Shown here piece after piece: positions 37,726 to 45,961 of a DNA stretch of 64,000 bases (its first letter is position 1; each line of letters opens with the position of its first letter). The notes below the pieces were generated by a model. That model worked only from the letters and a program-made list of their open reading frames with translations, was not told the DNA's origin and made no database searches. The DNA is from Rhodospirillales bacterium (GTDB lineage: Bacteria; Pseudomonadota; Alphaproteobacteria; Rhodospirillales; Rhodospirillaceae). The DNA lies in the NCBI GenBank assembly GCA_028278135.1, contig JANQEW010000008.1, positions 1-64,000 on the forward strand, written 5' to 3'. A program made the position numbers and the translations under genes.

Positions 37726-37767
37726 CGCTCGCTCCTCTTCTTTAAACGCTCGCTCCTCTTCTTTAAA
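37726..37767. repeat. Perfect 21-bp tandem duplication
   Basis: Two abutting identical copies at 37726-37746 and 37747-37767; the unit starts CGCTCGCTCC and ends TTCTTTAAA. This is the longest perfect tandem pair in the window. The second copy supplies the left arm of the adjacent hairpin. Confidence 0.96.
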
Positions 37768-37785
37768 AAAGAGGACACTTTTTTT
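37754..37785 (+). terminator. Hairpin with T-run in the gap leader (possible attenuator)
   Basis: TCCTCTT (37754-37760) pairs with AAGAGGA (37769-37775) and is followed by CAC and seven T residues (37779-37785). This is an intrinsic-terminator architecture reading rightward, but no gene lies upstream on that strand, so it would act within a leader transcript toward gap about 400 bp away, or end an unseen small RNA. Confidence 0.4.
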
Positions 37786-37943
37786 CCTGAGATGCGCCTT
37801 ACCGATGCACTAGAAAAAAATCTCTTGCAAAGGCTTTCCTCAGCGAGAGGTCTTGGCCGTTTCCCCCCCTCTATCCTCCGCGTGGGGGACTGCGCCCGCA
37901 TTGCTGCTAGGATGTGAAAAGCCTCTCAAATCACGTTCATGGT

Positions 37944-37960
37944 ACTCCCTATTTGGGAGT
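37944..37960. promoter_or_regulatory. Perfect dyad ACTCCC-N5-GGGAGT, possible operator
   Basis: Six-base inverted repeat (37944-37949 and 37955-37960) about 220 bp upstream of gap. The symmetric form fits a dimeric repressor site; no regulator is assigned. Confidence 0.3.
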
Positions 37961-38182
37961 GGTCAAAGCTCTATGTACCTGGTAGTGTATGTAATAGCTG
38001 CTCGTGAGTGGAGATTCGACATGGGTTCTGGGTTGTGGCGTGGCCGCTCCTCAGAGGGTGTCTCAGAGGGGGAGCGCCTTGGGGCGCAGATGAGCCTTAG
38101 GACACGCCCTGCACAGCGGTGAAGAGGTGACCACGGGTACAACAGAGGTAGAGTAGAATAGAGGGAAGGGAGTCAGAAAACT

Positions 38183-39190
38183 ATGGCAGTTCGGGTTGCG
38201 ATTAACGGGTTCGGCCGTATTGGTCGTCTGGTGCTACGTTCTATCATAGAGCACAACCGGATGGATGTAGAAATTGTAGGGATCAATGATCTTGGCTCCC
38301 CAGAAGCCAACGCTCATCTTCTCAAATATGACTCTGTACATGGAATGTTACCAACAGATGTAAATGTTGTTGGTGACGTCATGACCATCGGGAGTCGTTC
38401 AATCAAGGTAGTCGCAGAACGCGATCCTACAAAGTTGCCCTGGCAAGCACTGGGCGTTGACATCTGCATGGAGTGCACAGGAATCTTCACTGACAAAGAG
38501 AAGGCCCAGGTACACTTGGAGGCAGGAGCCAAGCGCGTTCTAGTGTCAGCGCCGTCAAAGAACGCCGACCTGACAGTGGTCTATGGTGTCAATCACGCCA
38601 AGCTGAGCAGGGATCACATGGTGGTTTCGAATGCCTCGTGTACCACGAATTGTTTATCTCCTGTGGCCGCTGTTTTGCAGCAGCTCTGTGGTATCGCACA
38701 TGGCTTCATGACAACGATTCACTCCTATACTGGGGACCAGCGTACCGTTGATACTCTGCATAAAGATTTGCGCCGTGCCAGAGCCTCTGCTCTGAATATG
38801 ATTCCAACCTCTACGGGGGCCGCCAAAGCGGTGGGGGAAGTACTGCCCGAACTGAAGGGTAAGCTGGACGGTGTGGCGATCCGTGTCCCCACTCCAAACG
38901 TGTCTCTGGTGGACCTGAAATGCGTGGTCAACAGGAGTGTCACCAGTGCCGAGATTAATACCTCTATGAAAAACGCCGCAGGTGGGCTGATGAAAGGCAT
39001 CCTAGCCTATACAGAATCAGACATGGTGTCGTCGGATTTCAATCATAATGCTGTGAGCTCTACCTTCGATGCGACGGGGACAAAAGTCATAGACGGGACT
39101 TTCGTTCGCGTCATGGCCTGGTATGATAACGAATGGGGCTTCTCCACTCGCATGTCGGACACGGCTGTGGCATGGGGCAAGATTATTTGA
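38183..39190 (+). CDS. gap: Glyceraldehyde-3-phosphate dehydrogenase, type I
   Basis: NAD(P)-dependent interconversion of G3P and 1,3-bisphosphoglycerate in glycolysis, gluconeogenesis or the Calvin cycle. The 335-aa product has VAINGFGRIGRLVLR, the catalytic C153 in SNASCTTNCLSP, THKDLRRARAS-type (LHKDLRRARASALNMIPTSTG) and WYDNEWGFSTR. After the first glycine-rich strand, VGINDL is present at the cofactor site (INDL). It is followed by pgk on the same strand. Confidence 0.97.
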   Translation: MAVRVAINGFGRIGRLVLRSIIEHNRMDVEIVGINDLGSPEANAHLLKYDSVHGMLPTDVNVVGDVMTIGSRSIKVVAERDPTKLPWQALGVDICMECTGIFTDKEKAQVHLEAGAKRVLVSAPSKNADLTVVYGVNHAKLSRDHMVVSNASCTTNCLSPVAAVLQQLCGIAHGFMTTIHSYTGDQRTVDTLHKDLRRARASALNMIPTSTGAAKAVGEVLPELKGKLDGVAIRVPTPNVSLVDLKCVVNRSVTSAEINTSMKNAAGGLMKGILAYTESDMVSSDFNHNAVSSTFDATGTKVIDGTFVRVMAWYDNEWGFSTRMSDTAVAWGKII

Positions 39191-39255
39191 GTCCGTGGCG
39201 GGCTTAGTAGAATTGATTAAAAAAATAAATTTCCACAATAGGTGGAGGAACAGCG

Positions 39256-40452
39256 ATGCCCGCTTTCAAAACGGTCGATCAGATCGAGGTGGCCGGCAAG
39301 CGCATTGTGGTACGCGCTGATCTGAACGTACCTGTTAAGGAGGGTCGTGTCACAGATACGACCCGTATAGACCGTTCCGCTCAGACTCTCAAAGAGCTGA
39401 TGACTCGGGGCGGGCGTGTGGTCGTACTGTCCCACTTTGGACGGCCGGACGGCAGAAGAGATGAAAAATATACGTTACGACCAGTTCTAGAGCCTATGCG
39501 TAGGGCGGTGGGTCTACCTGTCATTTTCGGACAGGATTGCATTGGGCAAGAGGCGGAGAAGGCCGTGAATAGCCTACAAGCTGGTCAAATCGCACTTCTT
39601 GAGAACCTCCGTTTTCATCCTGAAGAGGAACAGAATGACATTGGTTTTGCTAAGCAGTTAGCAGCGTTGGGGGACATTTACGTCAACGATGCCTTTTCTA
39701 CCGCTCACAGGGCTCATGCCTCTACCGAGGCTATCGCGCGTCTCTTGCCTGCAGCGGCTGGTCGTCTGATGCAGGCTGAATTAGAGGCTCTCGGTCAAGC
39801 TCTTGAGGCGCCGGAGCATCCAGTCGCTGCCGTTGTTGGTGGTGCCAAAATATCCACAAAGCTCGAGCTGCTTGGGAATCTGGTGAGTAAAGTCGATATC
39901 CTGGTTATCGGAGGGAGCATGGCCAATACCTTTCTGTTCGCCAAAGGAATCGATGTCGGCAAGTCACTGTGCGAGAAGAGCATGGCGGCGACGGCCAGGG
40001 ACATCATGCGGGGAGCAGAGGCTACAGGGTGTGAGATTGTTCTGCCGACAGATGCCGTTGTCGCTGATGACTTCCGTGAGGGGGCGACAAACAGCGTGGT
40101 ACCTGTTAGCGCAATCCCAGCTGACAAGATGCTCCTTGATATCGGTCCTGTGTCTACAGAATCTGTGATCACAAAACTATCAGGGTGCAAAACTTTGGTG
40201 TGGAACGGGCCTCTCGGTGCTTTTGAGGTTAAGCCCTTCGATATCGCGACAAACAGCGTGGCCCAAGCGGCGGCTGACATGAGTGGAGAAGGTAGGCTTC
40301 TGAGTATTGCCGGCGGTGGTGACACGGTAGCCGCATTGGCCAATGCTGGTGTGGAGGAAAAGTTTTCTTATGTCTCCACTGCTGGTGGTGCATTTTTAGA
40401 ATGGCTCGAAGGCAAGACTCTCCCCGGTGTAGCCGCTCTGGCTCAGCAGTAA
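39256..40452 (+). CDS. pgk: Phosphoglycerate kinase
   Basis: Transfers phosphate between 1,3-bisphosphoglycerate and ADP. The 398-aa monomeric type shows RIVVRADLNVPVKEG, VVVLSHFGRPDGRRDEKY, LLENLRFHPEEEQND, VGGAKISTKLELL, VWNGPLGAFEVKPFD and the C-terminal nucleotide loop IAGGGDTVAAL. GGAGG precedes the ATG. gap-pgk is a standard pair; no transketolase or aldolase gene is present here. Confidence 0.97.
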   Translation: MPAFKTVDQIEVAGKRIVVRADLNVPVKEGRVTDTTRIDRSAQTLKELMTRGGRVVVLSHFGRPDGRRDEKYTLRPVLEPMRRAVGLPVIFGQDCIGQEAEKAVNSLQAGQIALLENLRFHPEEEQNDIGFAKQLAALGDIYVNDAFSTAHRAHASTEAIARLLPAAAGRLMQAELEALGQALEAPEHPVAAVVGGAKISTKLELLGNLVSKVDILVIGGSMANTFLFAKGIDVGKSLCEKSMAATARDIMRGAEATGCEIVLPTDAVVADDFREGATNSVVPVSAIPADKMLLDIGPVSTESVITKLSGCKTLVWNGPLGAFEVKPFDIATNSVAQAAADMSGEGRLLSIAGGGDTVAALANAGVEEKFSYVSTAGGAFLEWLEGKTLPGVAALAQQ

Positions 40453-40713
40453 TGTCGCAAGAGACGGGTCAAATCATACGTGTAATATTACGGGTGATAT
40501 TATAGAGTTTCCCGGCGCTAGAAAGCCTGAGCTCAGTAGGATCGCCGGCCTGCCGCCATGCTAACGCAAGTGGCCCTCTCTCACCCCCCCCTGGAGGGAG
40601 TGGGGTGGGTGCGGGCGTTTGCGATGACGCCTGAGAGCGGTGGGCATTGAGAGTGTGTGTTGGGGTGTCCCCTTTCATATGCACTCAGTGCTTGGATTCC
40701 TGGGAAGGCACAC

Positions 40714-40735
40714 ATAGCAAAGCGATAGCAAAGCG
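40714..40735. repeat. Perfect 11-bp tandem duplication before rsmE
   Basis: ATAGCAAAGCG at 40714-40724 and 40725-40735. The second copy ends eight bases before the rsmE ATG, so GCGGAAG at its edge is the only Shine-Dalgarno-like element. Confidence 0.93.
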
Positions 40736-40743
40736 GAAGTCAT

Positions 40744-41487
40744 ATGGCCATACGCCTCTTTGGGACATGGACGTTAGCAGAGAATGCAGAGATTATACTT
40801 AATGATAGTACAGCACATTATATCATACATGTAATGCGTGTTTCTGCGGGGAGCGAGGTCGTCTTGTTTAATGGCTGTCATGGCGAATGGCGCGCACGCG
40901 TCACAGCAATACAACGTAACAGTTGTAATCTAGCAGTCATGGGTCAGCGACGTCCACAAGAATCCGATGGGAGCACGGACGTCTGGCTTCTCTTTGCTCC
41001 TCTCAAGCGGCCGCGTATTGACCTGCTTTCCGAAAAAGCCTGTGAACTAGGTGTCTCAGTGCTGTGGCCGTTGTTCACAAAACATACCGCTGTAACCCGT
41101 GTCAACACGGATCGCTTACGTCTTCATGCCGTCAAGGCAGCAGAGCAGTGTGGTCGTCTGACAGTCCCTGAGGTGCGCCAGCCTGTGGCCACTCTCGACC
41201 AGGTGTTCACCAATTGGCCAGTGGAACGGCGTCTCATCGTCTGCGATGAGACCGGGCAGGGACAGGCCGTGACTAAAGCTATGACAACCATAGGGCCTGG
41301 CCCCGTTGCAATATTGGTGGGTCCAGAGGGAGGGCTAGACAAAACGGAGCTTGACCTTCTATGTATTCTGCCGTTTGCTACACGTGTCAGTCTGGGGTCG
41401 CTGGTCTTGCGTGCCGAGACGTCGGCGCTGGCGGCACTGGTTTGTTGGCAGGCGCTTTGTGGAGAGTGGCGCGCGCCATTCCTCTAG
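40744..41487 (+). CDS. rsmE: 16S rRNA (uracil1498-N3)-methyltransferase
   Basis: SPOUT methyltransferase, 247 aa, modifying 16S rRNA. It has the N-terminal PUA-like part (HYIIHVMRVSAGSEVVLFNG), PLKRPRIDLLSEKACELGV, AAEQCGRLTVPEV and the SAM knot IGPGPVAILVGPEGGLDKTE with RVSLGSLVLRAETSALAAL. It precedes gshA, as in many alphaproteobacteria. Confidence 0.94.
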   Translation: MAIRLFGTWTLAENAEIILNDSTAHYIIHVMRVSAGSEVVLFNGCHGEWRARVTAIQRNSCNLAVMGQRRPQESDGSTDVWLLFAPLKRPRIDLLSEKACELGVSVLWPLFTKHTAVTRVNTDRLRLHAVKAAEQCGRLTVPEVRQPVATLDQVFTNWPVERRLIVCDETGQGQAVTKAMTTIGPGPVAILVGPEGGLDKTELDLLCILPFATRVSLGSLVLRAETSALAALVCWQALCGEWRAPFL

Positions 41488-41600
41488 ATTCTAGTAAAAT
41501 TGTCGTCTTGGTCGTCTTGAATTGTCTTCTTGCTCTGCCAGAGGCAGAAACGCACCCGTCGCCGATAAACGGTAGCAACACCACGAAAGGCAGTTCTTCA

Positions 41601-42968
41601 ATGTCTGGTAAGGCCACGGACAGGGCTGAACCTGTCACAGATAAGCGGCAACTTGTTGAATATTTAGCTTCTGGTTGTAAACCCAATAATACATGGCGTA
41701 TAGGTTGTGAAGAGGAACGTTTTGCCTTCATACGAGAGGATCATCGCCCTCTGCCCCATGGAGGGGCCCGCAGTGTGCAATCTATACTAGAAGGATTGCA
41801 ACGATTCGGCTGGCAGCCTGTCATGGAAGGTGTAGCATTGGTTGCCTTGGCGAGCACGGATGGCAGTGCCATTTCCCTAGAACCCGGTGGTCAAATAGAA
41901 CTGTCTTGTCAGCCTTTACGCACTGTGCATGAGATTTGTCGCGCTGTGACGGAGTATCATCACCAGGTCCGCTCAGTTGCTGGGCCATTGGGAATCGGCT
42001 TCTTAGCACTCGGGTTCCAACCGCTATGGCAGCAGGAGGACATCCCATGGATGCCCAAAGCACGCTATGGCATAATGGGCGCTTATATGCCAAGGGTCGG
42101 TCGCCTGGGTCTCGATATGATGCTGCGGACATGTACCATTCAAATAAACCTAGACTACGAGTCAGAAGCCGATATGGTGCGTAAATATCGTGCCGCTCTC
42201 GCACTGCAACCTGTAGCTACAGCTCTGTTGGCTAATTCACCGTTCGTCAATGGGCGACCGAGTGGTTTTCTCAGCTACCGTAGCCATGTGTGGACGGAGA
42301 CTGATAACCACCGCTGTGGCATGATCCCATTTGTTTTTACCCCTGAAATGGGATTTGAACGTTATGTCGATTATGCCCTGGACGTGCCACTATATTATAT
42401 ATATCGTAACGGTACATATATCGATACAAGCGGTCAATCATTCCGTCATTTTATGGCGGGTCGATTGGCGTCTCAATGGGGCGAAGGAGCGACATTGACA
42501 GATTGGGCTAACCATCTCACGACAGTTTTTCCTGAAGTACGTCTGAAGCGTTTTCTGGAAATGCGTGGTGTGGACGCGGGTCCACTGGCTCATGTCTGTG
42601 CGTTGTCCGCCCTGTGGAGTGGCCTTTTGTATTCATCATCAGCACTGGATGCCGCCTTAGCATTAACTAGGCACTGGACGGCTGAGGAGAGAGAGAGGCT
42701 ACGGCAAGATGTTCCACGCTTCGGTCTGAAAACATCATTCAGGGGACAAACGGTGCGCGAGGTGGCACTAGCTATGCTGGATATTGCACAGGGTGGGCTC
42801 CGTTCCCGCCAGCAACGTGATGAGAACGGCCGTGATGAAAGTGTTTACCTCGAGCCCCTTTTTGCGATTGCCGAATCAGGGCGAACCCCTGCTGACTACC
42901 TGTTAGACAGGTATTTGGGCGGCTGGGCACGGTCTGTCGCGCCGCTATTTGATGAAGTCGCCGAATGA
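41601..42968 (+). CDS. gshA: Glutamate--cysteine ligase, plant/alphaproteobacterial type (GCS2)
   Basis: First step of glutathione synthesis. The 455-aa product starts MSGKATDRAEPVTDKRQLVE and has the conserved RIGCEEERFAF, GWQPVMEG, ISLEPGGQIELS, GLDMMLRTCTIQINLDY, NSPFVNGRPSGFLSYR and TTVFPEVRLKRFLEMRG. This is the COOH-NH2 ligase fold of the plant-type enzyme, distinct from gamma-proteobacterial GshA. The frame continues upstream into rsmE, but family alignment supports 41601. Confidence 0.93.
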   Translation: MSGKATDRAEPVTDKRQLVEYLASGCKPNNTWRIGCEEERFAFIREDHRPLPHGGARSVQSILEGLQRFGWQPVMEGVALVALASTDGSAISLEPGGQIELSCQPLRTVHEICRAVTEYHHQVRSVAGPLGIGFLALGFQPLWQQEDIPWMPKARYGIMGAYMPRVGRLGLDMMLRTCTIQINLDYESEADMVRKYRAALALQPVATALLANSPFVNGRPSGFLSYRSHVWTETDNHRCGMIPFVFTPEMGFERYVDYALDVPLYYIYRNGTYIDTSGQSFRHFMAGRLASQWGEGATLTDWANHLTTVFPEVRLKRFLEMRGVDAGPLAHVCALSALWSGLLYSSSALDAALALTRHWTAEERERLRQDVPRFGLKTSFRGQTVREVALAMLDIAQGGLRSRQQRDENGRDESVYLEPLFAIAESGRTPADYLLDRYLGGWARSVAPLFDEVAE

Positions 42969-42987
42969 GCCTGAAGGATGAGGTGCT

Positions 42988-43284
42988 ATGACTGTATGTA
43001 GTTCTCTTAACGACGTCCGGCAGCACATCGATCGCCTCGATCATGACATGGTGGCTCTGATTGTCGAACGGAGCCATTATGTCCGTGAGGCCGCTCGCTT
43101 GAAGAAGACACAGGCTGATATTGTGGTCCCAGGGAGGATAGAGGAGATTGTGACCAGGGTACGCCATCATGCCGACGTGCTCGGCGGTGATCCTGAGTTG
43201 GTGGAAAAAATTTATCGGACCATGATAGACGTTTACGTCTGGCATGAAGGCAAAGCCTGGGTAGCTTTTCACGGGACAGAATAA
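42988..43284 (+). CDS. Chorismate mutase (AroQ class)
   Basis: Small all-helical enzyme, 98 aa, converting chorismate to prephenate; the related PchB activity on isochorismate cannot be excluded. SLNDVRQHIDRLDHDMVALI carries the N-terminal Arg, ERSHYVREAARLKKTQADI supplies further active-site basic residues, and PELVEKIYRTMID the C-terminal helix. It lies 19 bases after gshA and 190 before the ATP-grasp gene. GAGGTG precedes the ATG. Confidence 0.85.
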   Translation: MTVCSSLNDVRQHIDRLDHDMVALIVERSHYVREAARLKKTQADIVVPGRIEEIVTRVRHHADVLGGDPELVEKIYRTMIDVYVWHEGKAWVAFHGTE

Positions 43285-43306
43285 CCCCGACGTCATGTGA
43301 TCCGCA

Positions 43307-43328
43307 TCCACGTACACGTATACGTGGA
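43307..43328. promoter_or_regulatory. Perfect 8-bp hairpin/dyad before the ATP-grasp gene
   Basis: TCCACGTA (43307-43314), loop CACGTA, TACGTGGA (43321-43328). There is no T-run after it. It may be an operator or RNA hairpin separating the chorismate mutase from the ATP-grasp/alpha-E pair. Confidence 0.35.
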
Positions 43329-43472
43329 CGTTGTATGAGGTTAAGCAGTGACAGGCTAAATGAAAGGCCTTACGCGTCTTCCATTGCCTCCTGCCGGCAT
43401 TGACGGCAAAGAGGGTCAGGTGCCCGACAGACAGTCTTGGAGCCGTGGGCAACGCAATTGCGAGGTGGTGTC

Positions 43473-44903
43473 ATGGGCATGCCATTATCCTACAATGAAA
43501 TGTATACAGATACGGGCGAGATTAGACCAGCTTATGCCCTTTATAAGGAATGGCTTGATAATACACCACCCGAGCAGTTGCACCAGCGTCATAGGCAGGC
43601 GGATCTTTTGTTCAGACGTATGGGCGTCACCTTTGCCGTTTATGGCGATAATAACATGGGTGTCGAGCGCTTAATTCCCTTCGACATCATCCCACGCATC
43701 CTGACGGCCGAGGACTGGAATCTCCTCTCAGCGGGTCTGATTCAGCGAGTACAGGCGCTGAATGCCTTCGTCCGTGACGTCTATCATGACCAGGAAATTC
43801 TGAAGGCTGGTCTGATTCCCGCTGATCTTGTACACCACAACAGGCTATTCCGTGCTGAAATGGTCAATTTCGAGCCACCTGGTGGCATTTACATCAACAT
43901 TGCCGGTATTGATGTTGTGCGAACAGGTGCTCATCAGTTCCATGTGCTCGAGGATAACTTGCGCACACCCTCTGGGGTCTCCTATATGCTCGAAAACAGA
44001 GAAATTATGATGAGGATATTCCCGTATTTATTTAATATTTACCCCGTCGCGCCGATCAATCACTATCCACACGAACTGCTTAAGAAGCTGCGTTCTGTTG
44101 CCCCAAGGAACGTGGACGATCCAACTGTCGTTGTCTTGACCCCAGGATCATTTAACAGCGCCTATTTCGAACACGCGTTTCTGGCTGATGAAATGGGCGT
44201 GGAATTGGTGCAGGGACAAGATTTGTTTGTGGATAACGGTAACGTCTACATGCGCACTGTAGAGGGACCACGGCAGGTGGATGTGATCTATCGTCGGGTC
44301 GATGATGATTTTCTGGATCCCACAGTGTTCCGCCCCGATTCCCTTCTTGGCGTCCCGGGACTGTATAGGGCTTATAAAAATGGCAGGGTCACACTCGCTA
44401 ATGCCATTGGGATCGGCATTGCTGACGACAAGGCTATCTACAACTACGTCCCGGAAATGATCCGATTCTATCTAGGCGAATCATCCATCTTGGCTAATGT
44501 ACAAACCTATAAACTACGAGAAAAAACTGACCTCGCCTACGTGCTAGACCACCTTGACGAACTGGTTGTGAAGGAAGTCCACGGTTCGGGCGGTTATGGT
44601 ATGCTGGTCGGCCCAGCTGCCACTGTGACGGAAAGACGTTCCTATAAAGAACGAATCATGAATAATCCGGCTAACTTTATCGCCCAGCCGACGCTCGCCC
44701 TGTCTGCTTGTCCAACCTTTGTCGAACATGGTGTGGCCCCGCGACATGTGGACTTGCGCCCATTCGTGCTGATGGGCAGCGCGGTGACAGTTGTTCCGGG
44801 AGGTCTGACACGTGTGGCCCTCCGTGAGGGATCATTGGTTGTGAACTCTTCCCAGGGAGGGGGTACAAAGGACACCTGGGTTCTGGAGAACCGTGCATGT
44901 TGA
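43473..44903 (+). CDS. Circularly permuted ATP-grasp type 2 protein (DUF404/DUF407, COG2308)
   Basis: Predicted ATP-dependent carboxylate-amine ligase of unknown substrate, 476 aa. Features are YNEMYTDTGEIRPAY, RRMGVTFAVYGDNN, PFDIIPRILTAEDW, HVLEDNLRTPSGVSYMLENR, DVIYRRVDDDFLDP and the permuted ATP-grasp end VVKEVHGSGGYGMLVGPAAT plus FVEHGVAPRHVDLRPFVL. Start 43473 follows GAGGTGG. It overlaps the alpha-E gene by seven bases. The family is often linked to alpha-E, transglutaminase and Anbu protease genes; here only alpha-E is present. Confidence 0.88.
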   Translation: MGMPLSYNEMYTDTGEIRPAYALYKEWLDNTPPEQLHQRHRQADLLFRRMGVTFAVYGDNNMGVERLIPFDIIPRILTAEDWNLLSAGLIQRVQALNAFVRDVYHDQEILKAGLIPADLVHHNRLFRAEMVNFEPPGGIYINIAGIDVVRTGAHQFHVLEDNLRTPSGVSYMLENREIMMRIFPYLFNIYPVAPINHYPHELLKKLRSVAPRNVDDPTVVVLTPGSFNSAYFEHAFLADEMGVELVQGQDLFVDNGNVYMRTVEGPRQVDVIYRRVDDDFLDPTVFRPDSLLGVPGLYRAYKNGRVTLANAIGIGIADDKAIYNYVPEMIRFYLGESSILANVQTYKLREKTDLAYVLDHLDELVVKEVHGSGGYGMLVGPAATVTERRSYKERIMNNPANFIAQPTLALSACPTFVEHGVAPRHVDLRPFVLMGSAVTVVPGGLTRVALREGSLVVNSSQGGGTKDTWVLENRAC

Positions 44904-45904
44904 GCCGGACCGCTGATAATCTTTACTGGATGGCCCGTTACGTCGAAAGGGCTGAGAACATGGCACGTCTTTTAGACGTAAGTTATAGATTATCACAATT
45001 ACCAAGAGCAAATAGTAATTCAGCAGCAGAGTGGAAAACAGCTCTTTCTATCGCTGGGCAGTTACCGTCGTTCTTGTCGAAACACGAGACAATCACAGCT
45101 AGTAACGTCATTGCTTTCGTTGCCTTAGCCCCTGACAATCCGTCAAGCATCGTCTCCTGCCTCCATCAGGCAAGGGAAAACGCCAGAGCTGAGCGCGGGG
45201 TGATTCCTAGTGAACTGTTCGAAAGTCTCAATGATGCATGGCTAGAATTACGAGAAACTACCTATCTCAAGGTGATAGAAATGAGCTACCGCGCTTTCTT
45301 CGATTGGGTCAAGGAGCGCTCCCATCTCTTCCGCGGGGTTTCCGTTGGTACTATGGTTCGCGGAGATGGGTTTCGTTTCAACAGGCTCGGCACATTTGTT
45401 GAAAGAGCAGACAATACGGCCCGGCTGCTCGATGTGAAGTATGACGTACTCGTGCATGAAGCAGGGGAGACAATGGTCATCACCTCCTCTGCACAGCGGC
45501 AACGGGCGACAAACGGCAGGGATGTGCATTCAAAAAAGAGAGGAGATATCGGTGATGCAGTAGACTATTACCAATGGGGTGCCCTGTTACGCTCTGTATC
45601 GGGATTTAAAGCCTATAGGATGCTTTATCGAGACACTATGCGTCCGCAACAGGTGACAGAGCTCTTGATATTCCGCCAGGAATTTCCACGTTCATTACAT
45701 GCTTGCTATGACGATATCCAGCATGTGTTGGAAAGACTCTGCAGTCACTGCGAGTGTACCCGTCTTACTGGTGAGATGCATGCCCGTCTGCACTTTGGCC
45801 GTATCATGGATATCCCTGATTTGCATGATTATCTCACAGAATTTATTGACCGCAATGCGGCCCTCAGCGATGAAATCCGTCGTAACTTCATGATGGTAGT
45901 CTAA
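44897..45904 (+). CDS. Alpha-E domain protein (DUF403, COG2307)
   Basis: All-helical protein, 335 aa, of unknown biochemical function, predicted to act with the permuted ATP-grasp ligase. It starts MLSRTADNLYWMARYVERAEN, the family signature, and repeats a similar RLGTFVERADNTARLLDVKY in the second half. HECTRLTGEMHARLHFG-like and LHDYLTEFIDRNAALS lie near the end. There is no TM or signal peptide. It is translationally coupled to the ligase upstream. Confidence 0.9.
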   Translation: MLSRTADNLYWMARYVERAENMARLLDVSYRLSQLPRANSNSAAEWKTALSIAGQLPSFLSKHETITASNVIAFVALAPDNPSSIVSCLHQARENARAERGVIPSELFESLNDAWLELRETTYLKVIEMSYRAFFDWVKERSHLFRGVSVGTMVRGDGFRFNRLGTFVERADNTARLLDVKYDVLVHEAGETMVITSSAQRQRATNGRDVHSKKRGDIGDAVDYYQWGALLRSVSGFKAYRMLYRDTMRPQQVTELLIFRQEFPRSLHACYDDIQHVLERLCSHCECTRLTGEMHARLHFGRIMDIPDLHDYLTEFIDRNAALSDEIRRNFMMVV

Positions 45905-45961
45905 GGGAGCTGTTGCGATACCCCACCCGTGAAGACGTGAAGACATCGTGCATTTTTCTCT

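Larger units (their letters stand above)
37582..38182. other. Long control region upstream of gap, no gene
   Basis: This 601-bp spacer lies between the divergent antiporter and gap genes. It has a perfect 21-bp tandem duplication, a hairpin with T-run (37754-37785, rightward) and a perfect 6-bp dyad (37944-37960). No convincing coding frame was found. Confidence 0.65.

Noticed and set aside
40453-40743. GC-rich hairpin-like stretch after pgk (about 40580-40620) as a terminator or palindromic element
   Set aside because: The C-run/G-run match is imperfect, lacks a T-tract, and no second copy was found. A reverse-strand 70-codon frame there (PTPLPPGGGERG) looks like a spurious translation of this GC-rich sequence.
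41361-41600. Extending gshA 80 codons upstream into rsmE
   Set aside because: The upstream translation is the shadow of rsmE and is not like any GshA N-terminus; 41601 matches the family.
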